Below, one piece after another: positions 54,301 through 61,835 of a stretch of 64,000 nt of DNA. Within the stretch, counting starts at the first letter, position 1. Every line of letters begins with the position of its first letter. Under the pieces are notes generated by a model. The model did no database searches. It was not told the DNA's origin and saw nothing but the letters and a program-made list of their open reading frames with translations. Location: NCBI RefSeq assembly GCF_000153765.1, contig NZ_DS022294.1:682836-746835 (forward strand), in the 5' to 3' direction. The position numbers and the translations under genes are program-made. This DNA is from Mariprofundus ferrooxydans PV-1. GTDB taxonomy: Bacteria > Pseudomonadota > Zetaproteobacteria > Mariprofundales > Mariprofundaceae.

Positions 54301-54459
54301 CGCAAGGTTTACTATATGCATGGCCCATTCACCAATGCCCAGGTCGACGAGGTTGCACCCGAGCAGGCGGGCATGGCATCGCCGGGACTGATCGAGCGCA
54401 TGCTGGCCCTGCCCAATGAGTGGTTTGGCGGCGGCAAAAAACCTGCTGTCAAACCATAG
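51358..54459 (+). CDS. Large AsmA/YhdP-like protein of the mla operon, probable CTG start
   Basis: About 1033 residues from a CTG at 51358 that overlaps the mlaC stop as CTGA and has AAGGAG five bases upstream; the first in-frame GTG (51382) has no Shine-Dalgarno. An N-terminal membrane anchor (LLLSLAATLFVAWVYW) is followed by a DUF3971/AsmA-like groove domain over 900 residues and an AsmA C-terminal region (GGRGHLLFSGQGLILRDMPWW, LRMRVDNGRILEGGSLTTLLAAINLSKLPAL, DLYLIARPLQNLDALLAHVPLLRDI). The family (YhdP, TamB, YdbH) forms bridges that transfer phospholipid across the periplasm. Being cotranscribed with mlaFEDC suggests a role in the same traffic; inferred. Confidence 0.85.
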   Translation: MTEAGKPVVPGTILKRALASCRRVFLLLSLAATLFVAWVYWQAPGLDNIRPSIENYLQQDLNLKELQLGKLSWYWAGFLWIQADQLNFTSRDGHLAFHDGHVAVRIPLQDLLAGNITPDRIRLSGGRLDTRVDLSEVSAPAGKLLLDHVEVTWRYGEWQGKIENMSLTLDGKDRSLKATSPTLNMTGSLDADGLLNTLNLQCKDIRWLPESVRKDIQGSPSATLHTKRSDPQTWQVDFELSSKDPVTITPETTPIKVALNRLKAGLKITAINSAKGLQAQRIDINRLVWSLGENNITASGRWLQGQLSMQAESPQIQMPVVWSWLEGAGDEQWSHWLGLMHAGHASEAMGELELAWANPLQQLPSEKDLQAMRYHLRATIDDADIALGVSNDYLQHTRGQVDLNQEGMLAKITTELPGGLGTSSAKLRILWNTLDLHISGEAEADMAGLLHWLEPDVATDWQWNEARTKGTFKLLWNPNDAEPKQASAELHPLGTWHISMAGQDLDLLAGDIRWDKATGLTLEQMKIQADHLNASLSLTAAPGSPSAAGSKQQWQLQSLDAHIQGQLSSLASRYQIPISDVDGSISSTLHYDGHWSGILDMQQAGWKHLLGSQKNIGEPFALHYRGELKTVDGIPTVELSNLKSQGNVFKLYGGSLSINRNRIKAQLQDIHTPSFSGSLTINVPFDNKAWQADVKASYLNRNALPESLNGTEQLTDKPWVLHANIDRFDWDAASMSGVRVNLASKSGSIGEFEAAQIHTSQLNIMDVAARFTLPGQGRVELRKLAASVERQHLLMSATLEPEKSGGMRWSGFAELEGDFGHLVKIGHLSERFLGGRGHLLFSGQGLILRDMPWWKGLDGRLRMRVDNGRILEGGSLTTLLAAINLSKLPALLFGKRDDLTGPGIKYDRLQMEAIIQNQDIHIRNVAMRSTAFDLIGHGKLDIDQDTIDLYLIARPLQNLDALLAHVPLLRDIIGGASHSLMRKVYYMHGPFTNAQVDEVAPEQAGMASPGLIERMLALPNEWFGGGKKPAVKP

Positions 54460-54479
54460 TCACCCTCCCCGAGGGTGAC
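54459..54479. terminator. Strong hairpin between convergent genes
   Basis: GTCACCCT pairs with AGGGTGAC around a CCCCG loop, starting at the last base of the AsmA-like stop codon and 50 bases before the xerC stop. There is no T-run, so it may slow or stop transcription in either direction or block read-through. Confidence 0.45.
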
Positions 54480-54528
54480 ACAAGGCTCCCTGTTTCGCTT
54501 CAAACCTGTCGAATACTACCAGCCCTTT

Positions 54529-55425
54529 TCAACTGTCGCGCCGACCGGCACGCGGATGACTCCGATCATATACCTCGGTAAGTTTGGCTATATCCAGATG
54601 CGTATAGCGCTCTGTGGTTGCAAGCGAGGCATGGCCGAGCAGCTCCTGAATCGCACGCAGATCCACACCGCCGGCCAACAGATGTGTGGCAAAAGAGTGA
54701 CGCAGACGGTGCGGTGTGACCGAGATATCAGCGCCGCTTTCCAGCGCACGCGTTTTAAGCATCCGCTGTACACTGCGCGCTGTCAGGCGCTGGCCAAAAC
54801 GATTAAGAAACACCGCCCGCTCATCCCTGACAAGGCCCAGCAGGCGTTCGTCCAGCCACTGGCCCAGCAGGTCGGCAGCCGTTGTCGGCAGAGGCACAAT
54901 GCGCTGCTTGCTCCCCTTGCCCAATACACGCAATTCGCAGCTATGCAGGTCGATATCGTGCAGATCAAGCCCCACCGCCTCCGAAACACGCAGGCCGGCG
55001 CCATACATGACTGCCAGCAGCGCCAGGTCACGTCGGTCGGCACTGGCATGCGTCGGTTGCATCAGTGCTGCGGTCTGCTCCGGCGGCAATGTACGTGGCA
55101 GGCGTGCCGACTTCTTTGGCGGCCGCACCCCGGCAGCTACATTTGCCGGACAGATGCCGGCCTGCACTGCACTATCCAGCAGCCCCGTAAGCGCGGATAG
55201 TCGACGCGCCAGCGTTGCTGCTGCAAGTCCTTTCGCATGCCCGACCACCAGCCAGTCCTGCACCTGCAGGCGGGTAATCTGTTGCAGCCCTATATTGCCG
55301 CAATGCTCGCCGAATGCGCCGAGATCCCGCCGATAAGCGGCAATGGTGTGGGGTGAAGCCAGGCGCACTTCAGCCAGCTCCTGCAGATATGCGCTGACTG
55401 CGGTCCGAAAGTCAGCTGCAGCCAT
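54529..55425 (-). CDS. xerC: Tyrosine recombinase XerC
   Basis: 298 residues from the ATG at 55425. SAM-like N-terminal domain, then R in LAVMYGAGLRVSEAVGLDLHDID, H-x-L-R-H in VTPHRLRHSFATHLLAGGVD, H in ELLGHASLATTERY with Y nine residues later. With XerD it resolves chromosome dimers at dif. The gene follows a DUF484-containing gene, as yigA precedes xerC in E. coli, which supports XerC rather than XerD. Overlaps the preceding gene by 14 bases. Confidence 0.92.
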   Translation of the reverse strand: MAAADFRTAVSAYLQELAEVRLASPHTIAAYRRDLGAFGEHCGNIGLQQITRLQVQDWLVVGHAKGLAAATLARRLSALTGLLDSAVQAGICPANVAAGVRPPKKSARLPRTLPPEQTAALMQPTHASADRRDLALLAVMYGAGLRVSEAVGLDLHDIDLHSCELRVLGKGSKQRIVPLPTTAADLLGQWLDERLLGLVRDERAVFLNRFGQRLTARSVQRMLKTRALESGADISVTPHRLRHSFATHLLAGGVDLRAIQELLGHASLATTERYTHLDIAKLTEVYDRSHPRAGRRDS

Positions 55426-56530
55426 CGGACTGTTGATCCGCAAGTTCAAAGCGGTTACCGCCCAGCGCCTTGGCCACATACATAGCCTGATCGGCATGAG
55501 CAATCAGCGCCTTGACCGTCATGTCCTGAGCGGGTCGGGAATAAGCCACCCCGATACTGATCGTCAGGCCATCCGCCCCATGCTGATCGGATGCGGCAAC
55601 CCCATGCACGACAAGACCGGCGATCTCTTTGGCTTTCGCCTCGGATATGCCCGGCATAAAGAGGACAAACTCATCGCCATCCATGCGAATCAGCGGATCG
55701 GTGGTACGCACAAACTGGCGAACCACGCCGCATACACTGTTAAGCGCCTGATCGCCGGCTTCTTCACCTGCACGCTCTGTATATCTCCGGAACTGATCAA
55801 TATCGAGATAGAGACAGGCAATCGGATTATCTACACCAAACCACTGTGACAGACGCTGATGACTGTGCGGCTGCAAAAAACGACGATTATGGCTGGCTGT
55901 TACCGTATCGGTAACCGACAGGCGCGCCAGACGCTCCTGAGCAACAGCATGTTCCATGGTAAGGCCAATGACCTGAGCCAGATGCTGTAGAAAATCACTG
56001 CTCTGGTCGGGTGCAAAACGATCACGATCCACCGAGCCCAGCCCCAGCACACCAAACGGATGCTCCGGATTGCCTAGTGTCAGCAAAGCCAGTGAACCGA
56101 GATGACTATCCTGCGTCTGCAGCCAGACAAACGGTTTCTCTGATGAGAGTTGAATCAGCCAGACAGGCTTGCGGGAGAAGCCCATGCCGGTGATTTCATC
56201 CTTCTCCACCCACACCAGATCCCGGTCGGACAGGCCGTCGAGTTTATGCCCCCCCATAAAACTGGAACGATCCAGCCAGAAGCGCACCAGATCCAGGTCA
56301 AATCCCGAACGCAATCCCCGCAGCAAGGTAAAGCAGAGGTCTTCCGGGTCAGCTGCCTTGAGAACCTGCGACTCCAGTTCAAACAAGCGCGAAAACAGCA
56401 TCTCGTTCTGACGCAGGCGCTGCATCACCTCTGCCACATAGGACTTCAGCTCACGGTTCTCATCCGCCATCTTCTCAAAACGGCGATCAGAAAAGTCTTT
56501 AACCTTGTCATTCGGCACCTTGGAGATCAC
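55412..56530 (-). CDS. DUF484 plus GGDEF-like protein
   Basis: 372 residues. The N-terminal 180 residues form a DUF484-type coiled start and GAF-like domain (MQRLRQNEMLFSRLFELESQVLKAADPEDL, FGVLGLGSVDRDRFAPDQSSDFLQHLAQVIGLTMEHA). The C-terminal half is a GGDEF domain with DGDEF in place of GGDEF (LIRMDGDEFVLF) and FRRYTERAGEEAGDQAL where the family has F-K-x-I-N-D-x-x-G-H-x-x-G-D; the substrate-contact Asn is replaced, so catalysis is doubtful. It could be a GTP- or cyclic-di-GMP-related receptor. ATGA overlap with the L,D-transpeptidase gene. Confidence 0.82.
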   Translation of the reverse strand: MISKVPNDKVKDFSDRRFEKMADENRELKSYVAEVMQRLRQNEMLFSRLFELESQVLKAADPEDLCFTLLRGLRSGFDLDLVRFWLDRSSFMGGHKLDGLSDRDLVWVEKDEITGMGFSRKPVWLIQLSSEKPFVWLQTQDSHLGSLALLTLGNPEHPFGVLGLGSVDRDRFAPDQSSDFLQHLAQVIGLTMEHAVAQERLARLSVTDTVTASHNRRFLQPHSHQRLSQWFGVDNPIACLYLDIDQFRRYTERAGEEAGDQALNSVCGVVRQFVRTTDPLIRMDGDEFVLFMPGISEAKAKEIAGLVVHGVAASDQHGADGLTISIGVAYSRPAQDMTVKALIAHADQAMYVAKALGGNRFELADQQSDGCS

Positions 56531-57807
56531 TTGCCCAGAGTCTCCTCAAGCAGGATTTTCCAGTGACTCTTTGCATCCGAGCGCGCCAGATACAGGCGTT
56601 TTCGACCGGAATCGGCATAATTACTGGAGCGGTAATGCTGCACAAACTCAGCCACCACCACTTCACCTTCCGGCCAGCGGTTGGGATCATGGATCAGTGT
56701 CATATCACTCAGGCTGACATCGATAAATGCCTTGCCTGCATTGACCCGGCGCTTGTACGCCTTCCATGCAGCCAGATCGCGCGTGCCGGAGTGGAACTCG
56801 GGATGGTAGTGGGAGAGGTAAGCATCGGTATTCAATGTCGCCCAATCGTGACGCCAGGACTCGATATCCTGCTTGACGGAGGCCAGTAGTTTCTGTTTAT
56901 CGTCGCTATGGCCAAAGCGGAGGTTTTCTCCAACCACGACCCATGTCTTGCCCAGGCTCACATGTTTAGCCATGGCCAGCAGACGTTTATTGGAGAGCGA
57001 GAAGCAACCGCGTGTGTCCTGCGGGGGACGACGGCTTACATCCATAGGATAGCCGTGCAACCAGATGCCGGAGCCATCCTTGTGATGCAGGCGATCCAGT
57101 TCATTGGGGTAATCGATAGGAAAAGCGATCGGCCCGTAAATAGCCTGTAACTGTTTGCCCTGCAGCTTTTTGATAAAGCGATATATGCCGTTAGGAGTAC
57201 GTCCGTCGCCGCGATGCTCCTTATCACCCTTCACTGAACCGGTTACAACATACTCATCTGTGATTTTCTTCAACCGGCCATCCTCTCCCGGCTGATAGAC
57301 AAACATACGGCTGCGCGCCTTGTCGAACATGAATATACTGGCGACATCGGGGCCCGGTTGCAGAATATCAACCGGCTCACCGCTAATCGGGTCCAGCCTG
57401 TCCATAAATGCCTTCAGACGCGCATCCGCCTCACCCAGCCCGCGATTGAGATCGGCAGATGCCAGCATCTGCACCTCTTTGCCGCTACCGCCGGCTTCGC
57501 GCACGGCCGCAATGGCCTGCTGCCGACGCGCTTCAGCCTCCAGCAATGCAACCAGCGGATCGCTGCCGCCCTTAGCGCTGGCCAGCAGGCGCAACGCCTG
57601 CCCCGGCTTGTCTGTCTTCAGTGCCAGAGAAGCCTGCAGTATAGTACGCTCTTGCGTCGAAAGGTTGGTAACTGCTGCCGCACTGTTATCCTGTAGTGCT
57701 ATCGAAGCTTGTTTCCATTCCCCGGCATCATCCGCCATGCCTGTTAACGGCATACAGAGCATCAGCGCCAGCAGGCCGAATCCGGTCAGGTTACTGAGTC
57801 GTTTCAT
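56527..57807 (-). CDS. L,D-transpeptidase (YkuD) with C-terminal NTF2-like domain
   Basis: 426 residues with a signal peptide (LTGFGLLALMLCMPLTGMA). The YkuD domain (about 155-290) carries the catalytic H and C in the pattern HGYPMDVSRRPPQDTRGCFSLSN. About residues 305-425 form an NTF2/SnoaL-like domain (DIESWRHDWATLNTDAYLSHYHPEF, AWKAYKRRVNAGKAFIDVSLSDM). It would crosslink peptidoglycan or attach proteins to it in the periplasm. The same tail domain ends the neighbouring TPR protein, whose gene overlaps this one by 17 bases. Confidence 0.88.
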   Translation of the reverse strand: MKRLSNLTGFGLLALMLCMPLTGMADDAGEWKQASIALQDNSAAAVTNLSTQERTILQASLALKTDKPGQALRLLASAKGGSDPLVALLEAEARRQQAIAAVREAGGSGKEVQMLASADLNRGLGEADARLKAFMDRLDPISGEPVDILQPGPDVASIFMFDKARSRMFVYQPGEDGRLKKITDEYVVTGSVKGDKEHRGDGRTPNGIYRFIKKLQGKQLQAIYGPIAFPIDYPNELDRLHHKDGSGIWLHGYPMDVSRRPPQDTRGCFSLSNKRLLAMAKHVSLGKTWVVVGENLRFGHSDDKQKLLASVKQDIESWRHDWATLNTDAYLSHYHPEFHSGTRDLAAWKAYKRRVNAGKAFIDVSLSDMTLIHDPNRWPEGEVVVAEFVQHYRSSNYADSGRKRLYLARSDAKSHWKILLEETLGK

Positions 57808-58741
57808 GTATAATCTTCCATCCGTCAGGCATCTGCTTCAACAGCAGCTCCTTCTGATCATCACTGTCAAAGGCATCAGAGCGGAAGTGCTGTGTAAACG
57901 TCACGTGGAATCCATCAGCGTGTTGCACCGCCTTGATATGCTCCAGCGTCACTCGGATAAATGCCCGTTTCCCAATCACTAACCGCTTGTATTTTTTCCA
58001 TGCCGCAATATTTTTAAACCGCTTTCCGGTATCGAAATCATCTGCGTAAGCGTTAAAGTATGCGTTAATATCGCGCCTGCTCCAGGCTGAGCGCCAGGCC
58101 TCCACCGCCGACAATACAGCCGCCTCGGCAGGCAATGTCGGTGTGATATGCGCAGCCTCCGCGACAGGCGGGGTTGCCGGGGCCCCGGTCTGTCGCTCTT
58201 CGCCTGTTAGCGCAGGCCGCGACTCCGATACTGATTCATTTGCCGGAGAAGCTGCATCATGGACGTGCAACAACCGTGCATAACGCTGTTTGAGCTCGGC
58301 ACTATCATGTTTCTGCAACGCCTGCTTATAGGCATTGGCTGCCAGCTTCACATACAGATCGCCGATATTTTCATAGGCGGTAGCATATGCAGGGTTGAGT
58401 TTCAGCGACGTTTCCAACTCAGCCACAGCTGCTCGAAGATCCCCCAGTTCATTATAAATCACCGCCAGATTATTATGCGGTTCTGCCAGTGCAGGTTTCA
58501 GGCTGATAACCTGCCGGAAGGCAGTGATGGCATCCTGATAGTGACGTTGTTTGGCTTGCTCCACACCCAAACCGAACCACGACTCATAGTCACCCGGATC
58601 TTTAGTGACCTTCGCCTGATAACGGGCGATAGCCGCACTGCCATCCGAAGTGACTGCAGGGGCAGCCTGCTGCGCTCTTGCCGTCCCCGCAAGCGACACC
58701 ACAGACAATAGCATCATGATAGCAATAAAAGCCTTTAACAT
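57791..58741 (-). CDS. Exported TPR protein with C-terminal NTF2-like domain
   Basis: 316 residues from the ATG at 58741, which opens a signal peptide (FIAIMMLLSVVSLAGTARA); a GTG at 58786 coupled to the DUF502 stop is also possible. Two to three TPR units follow (YESWFGLGVEQAKQRHYQDAITAFRQVISLKPALAEPHNNLAVIYNELGDLRAAVAELETSLKLNPAYATAYENIGDLYVKLA), then a Pro-rich linker and an NTF2-like domain (YFNAYADDF, AWKKYKRLVIGKRAFIRVTLEHI) similar to the tail of the L,D-transpeptidase encoded next. Probably a partner or regulator of that enzyme at the wall; inferred. Confidence 0.8.
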   Translation of the reverse strand: MLKAFIAIMMLLSVVSLAGTARAQQAAPAVTSDGSAAIARYQAKVTKDPGDYESWFGLGVEQAKQRHYQDAITAFRQVISLKPALAEPHNNLAVIYNELGDLRAAVAELETSLKLNPAYATAYENIGDLYVKLAANAYKQALQKHDSAELKQRYARLLHVHDAASPANESVSESRPALTGEERQTGAPATPPVAEAAHITPTLPAEAAVLSAVEAWRSAWSRRDINAYFNAYADDFDTGKRFKNIAAWKKYKRLVIGKRAFIRVTLEHIKAVQHADGFHVTFTQHFRSDAFDSDDQKELLLKQMPDGWKIIHETTQ

Positions 58742-58782
58742 ACGGAGATCGTATGCAAACCGGCCCCAAGGTACAAGTTCGC

Positions 58783-59430
58783 TCACTGATGCCCCTCTTG
58801 CCGCGGCTGATCATGCACCTGTTCGTCTGCCTGTATCGCCCCGCCGGAAAGCAACAGCTTCATACCCTCCTCCACGCTCATATCCAGGTGTACCAGCTGC
58901 GAAGGCTCAACAAACATCAGCCATCCGGTTGTCGGCAGCGGGGTCGAGGGTACAAACACGGAGACTCGCTCGGCAAGCGGTGCATCACCCACCACAGCCA
59001 CAACAGGCAACGGCTTTTTGCCGGTAACAAATCCGATCACCATACTGTCGCTGGTGGGAAAGGGTACCAGTACCACTTCACTGAATGCCTTTGAGCTATC
59101 GCCGAACACAGCCTCCAGCATTTGCCGTGTCGCTTTATAGACAATACGCACCAATGGAATGCGTTCCATGGTTTCGTGAATCAGGCGCATCACATGCCGC
59201 CCGACAAAATGGCTCGTCAGCGCACCCGTCAGCAAAATAACCAGCAGCGCCAACAGAATGCCCATACCCGGGATATCCATACCAAGCAACAGTTCAGGGT
59301 GGTAGGCCGCCGGCAGCAAGGCAATCGCCTTGTCCGACATATCCAGCAACCAGTTGATCAGTGCAACCACAACCAGTAGCGGCATCATTGCCACCACGCC
59401 GGCCAGTAGATACCTGCGCAACAGAATCAT
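58783..59430 (-). CDS. DUF502 membrane protein
   Basis: 215 residues with two membrane segments near the N-terminus (YLLAGVVAMMPLLVVVALINWLL and MGILLALLVILLTGAL) and the DUF502 body (RLIHETMERIPLVRIVYKATRQMLEAVFG, VVLVPFPTSDSMVIGFVTGKKP, RVSVFVPSTPLPTTGWLMFVEPSQLVHLDMSVEEGMKLLLSGG). Function unknown; the family is often near cell-envelope genes. ATGA overlap with the deacetylase-like gene. Confidence 0.88.
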   Translation of the reverse strand: MILLRRYLLAGVVAMMPLLVVVALINWLLDMSDKAIALLPAAYHPELLLGMDIPGMGILLALLVILLTGALTSHFVGRHVMRLIHETMERIPLVRIVYKATRQMLEAVFGDSSKAFSEVVLVPFPTSDSMVIGFVTGKKPLPVVAVVGDAPLAERVSVFVPSTPLPTTGWLMFVEPSQLVHLDMSVEEGMKLLLSGGAIQADEQVHDQPRQEGHQ

Positions 59431-60386
59431 GGCCTTGCCACTGTCATCCTGTTCATCTCCTGCCTGGCCAGAAGCGACGCCGGGTGCAGCAGCCGCTTCA
59501 ATGGCACCATCATGGCCCGGTCATCCGCACTTATATTGTTCTCCAGAAATGTCACGGTCTGCCGGTGCGGGTGCCCGATCACAACACAGCGATGCCCCTT
59601 GCGGGCGCATATACGCACCTTCTCCCACATGGCTTTGAGCGCCGGTGTGTCCAGATTATTATCCAGGAAAAATTGCCTTCTGCCTCGTTCCAGCCCCATT
59701 TCGGTCGCAACTCGGCCGGCCACACTTTTACCGCTGGTGACAGAATCGACAAAAAACAGCCCCTTCTCCAGACAGACCTGCATCACCCAGTGCATAGGCT
59801 TTTCCAGCTGAGTCAGCGCTGAGCCCATATGATTGTTGACTCCCTCGACATAGGGCACCAGTGCCAGATCATTGATAAATGTACGGCGCAACTGCATCTC
59901 ATTCATCTGATCTGTCAGAAAGGCATCGCTCATGCGGCTACTGTATTTTTCACTGACCGGCTGCATCGGCAGATGCAACATCACGACATGTCCGGCCTGA
60001 TGGGCCATGACCGCTGCCTGTCGGGCATATGGCGCATCCGGAATCACCGCAATAGCCACAGGCACGCCGAGCTTGAGCATGCGTTGCAGCTCCGGCAAAT
60101 CATAGCCGGCATCATCCAGAATCAAGGCGATACCTGCCGCCTTTCCCGCATCACTTATTTCAGGTTCCGGCGCCTGCACCGGCTCATCTACAAGCGGTGG
60201 GGTCGTCTCCGGCCTGGCTACGGTATGAGCCGGAGCATGATGCGCCCGATGGGCAGCAGTATGCTCCGCACTCATTTTAGAGCGCACGTCGCTCATTTCC
60301 GAAATCATGGCGATCGCCAATAAAGCCGCCAGCAACAGGAACAGCGTGACCACCAGCCACATTGGGAGGCCCTTTCTGAGCGCCAT
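59427..60386 (-). CDS. Divergent polysaccharide deacetylase family protein, YibQ-like
   Basis: 319 residues. One N-terminal membrane segment (LPMWLVVTLFLLLAALLAIAMI), a His/Ala/Pro-rich linker, and a divergent NodB-type domain: IALILDDAGYDLPELQRMLKLGVPVAIAVIPDAPYARQAAVMAHQAGHVVMLHLPMQPVS, then LVPYVEGVNNHMGSALTQ and LFFVDSVTSGKSVAGRVA. Periplasmic, function unproven, and in E. coli the gene lies beside envC, as it lies close to the envC-like gene here. Starts 28 bases after the ctpA stop. Confidence 0.86.
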   Translation of the reverse strand: MALRKGLPMWLVVTLFLLLAALLAIAMISEMSDVRSKMSAEHTAAHRAHHAPAHTVARPETTPPLVDEPVQAPEPEISDAGKAAGIALILDDAGYDLPELQRMLKLGVPVAIAVIPDAPYARQAAVMAHQAGHVVMLHLPMQPVSEKYSSRMSDAFLTDQMNEMQLRRTFINDLALVPYVEGVNNHMGSALTQLEKPMHWVMQVCLEKGLFFVDSVTSGKSVAGRVATEMGLERGRRQFFLDNNLDTPALKAMWEKVRICARKGHRCVVIGHPHRQTVTFLENNISADDRAMMVPLKRLLHPASLLARQEMNRMTVARP

Positions 60387-60414
60387 CAGTTAACCTGCGC
60401 TGATCAGGTCTCTA

Positions 60415-61743
60415 TCAACCCTTGAGCGCATGCAGCCCCCGGAGCAGATCAAGCGCCCGTTGCAGCTGGGTATCAATCTGCAGACGCTCTTTCATCGCAG
60501 CACTGGCATCATCCCCTGCTATTGTTTTTTTCTTGACGACTTTCTTGTCGTGATTGCCGTTAGCCAGATGTCCTTTCAGGTTGCTCTCGAACAATGAAGG
60601 TAACCTGGCCTTACCCTTCTCCGCTGGCTTGATTGCCTCTTGCTCCACCTTGATATCCGGTTCAATGCCGGTGGCCTGAATCGAGCGACCGCTCGGTGTA
60701 TAATAGAGAGCCGTGGTGAACTTGATCGCCGTGCCATCCGACAGAGGGACAACCGACTGCACCGAGCCTTTACCAAAGCTGCGGGTTCCCAGCAGCACGG
60801 CACGGTGATGATCCTGCAGAGCGCCGGCGACAATTTCCGAGGCGGAAGCTGAGCCATGGTTAATCAGTACGATCAGGGGCAGACCGCCCAGCGCATCGCC
60901 TGCCTGTGCATCAAAGCTCATATTTTTGCCTGCACGCGATTTGGTGCTGACAATATTGCCTTTATTCAGGAATGTATCGGAGACCGCAACAGCCTGATTG
61001 AGCAGGCCGCCGGGATTGCTGCGCAAATCCAGCACCGCACCCGAGAGCTGGCCACCGGCGCGCTTTTTCAGCTCCCCGATCTGCTTCTCCAACAGGTCAT
61101 CTGTGCGCTCCTGAAACTGGGTAATGCGCAGATAGGCATAGCCGGGAGCCAGCAAATCACTCTTCACCGACTTCACCTTGATGATGGCACGCACGATCTT
61201 CACTTCCCTTGGCGCATCCTCTCCCTTGCGGAAGATCGTCAGGGTAATGCTGGTGTTGGGTTTGCCGCGCATCTTTTTCACCGCGTCTGCCAGTGACATA
61301 TCGCGCGCCAGTTCATCATCAATCTTGATAATCAGATCGCCTGCCTTGATGCCCGCGCGATAAGCTGGTGTATCCTCAATCGGAGAGACGATACGAATAC
61401 CGCCTTCAGCAGCGGAAATCTCGATGCCCAAACCACCGAACTCACCGGTGGTATCAACATTCATCTGCTTGAACATCTCCTTGTCCATATAGGTTGAATG
61501 CGGATCAAGACTGGAAAGCATGCCTGAGAGAGCGCCGTCGATCAGCTTCTCATCACCCACCTTCTCGACATAGGCCTGACGCACCATTTCCATCACGCGT
61601 GAAAACTTCTGTAGCTGCTCGTAATCCGTAGTGGCTGCATTGGCCTGCTTGACCCCGCCACCCGGCTGCCAGGCCATGACACCCACTCCGATCAGGGCAA
61701 CGGCGCCTGCACTTAACAATAGTCGACGAAACATCAAAGACAT
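60415..61743 (-). CDS. ctpA: Carboxy-terminal processing protease, S41 family
   Basis: 442 residues from the ATG at 61743 (GGAG six bases upstream; a start at 61755 is also possible). A signal anchor is followed by a PDZ domain (FGGLGIEISAAEGGIRIVSPIEDTPAYRAGIKAGDLIIKIDD) and the S41 core with the Ser-Lys dyad in NHGSASASEIVAGALQDHHRAVLLGTRSFGKGSVQ. Tail processing of periplasmic wall enzymes is the usual role. Sits between envC and the YibQ-like gene. Confidence 0.92.
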   Translation of the reverse strand: MSLMFRRLLLSAGAVALIGVGVMAWQPGGGVKQANAATTDYEQLQKFSRVMEMVRQAYVEKVGDEKLIDGALSGMLSSLDPHSTYMDKEMFKQMNVDTTGEFGGLGIEISAAEGGIRIVSPIEDTPAYRAGIKAGDLIIKIDDELARDMSLADAVKKMRGKPNTSITLTIFRKGEDAPREVKIVRAIIKVKSVKSDLLAPGYAYLRITQFQERTDDLLEKQIGELKKRAGGQLSGAVLDLRSNPGGLLNQAVAVSDTFLNKGNIVSTKSRAGKNMSFDAQAGDALGGLPLIVLINHGSASASEIVAGALQDHHRAVLLGTRSFGKGSVQSVVPLSDGTAIKFTTALYYTPSGRSIQATGIEPDIKVEQEAIKPAEKGKARLPSLFESNLKGHLANGNHDKKVVKKKTIAGDDASAAMKERLQIDTQLQRALDLLRGLHALKG

Positions 61744-61835
61744 ATATTTCTCCATGGTATGGCTATCACAGGAACCTCACGAAACAACGGTGTGTGACGA
61801 CCAAATACATTCAAGTGTCGCAGCATGCCAGCAGG

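Noticed and set aside
55412-56530. Active diguanylate cyclase
   Set aside because: The signature is DGDEF and the substrate-contact Asn is replaced; activity cannot be claimed.
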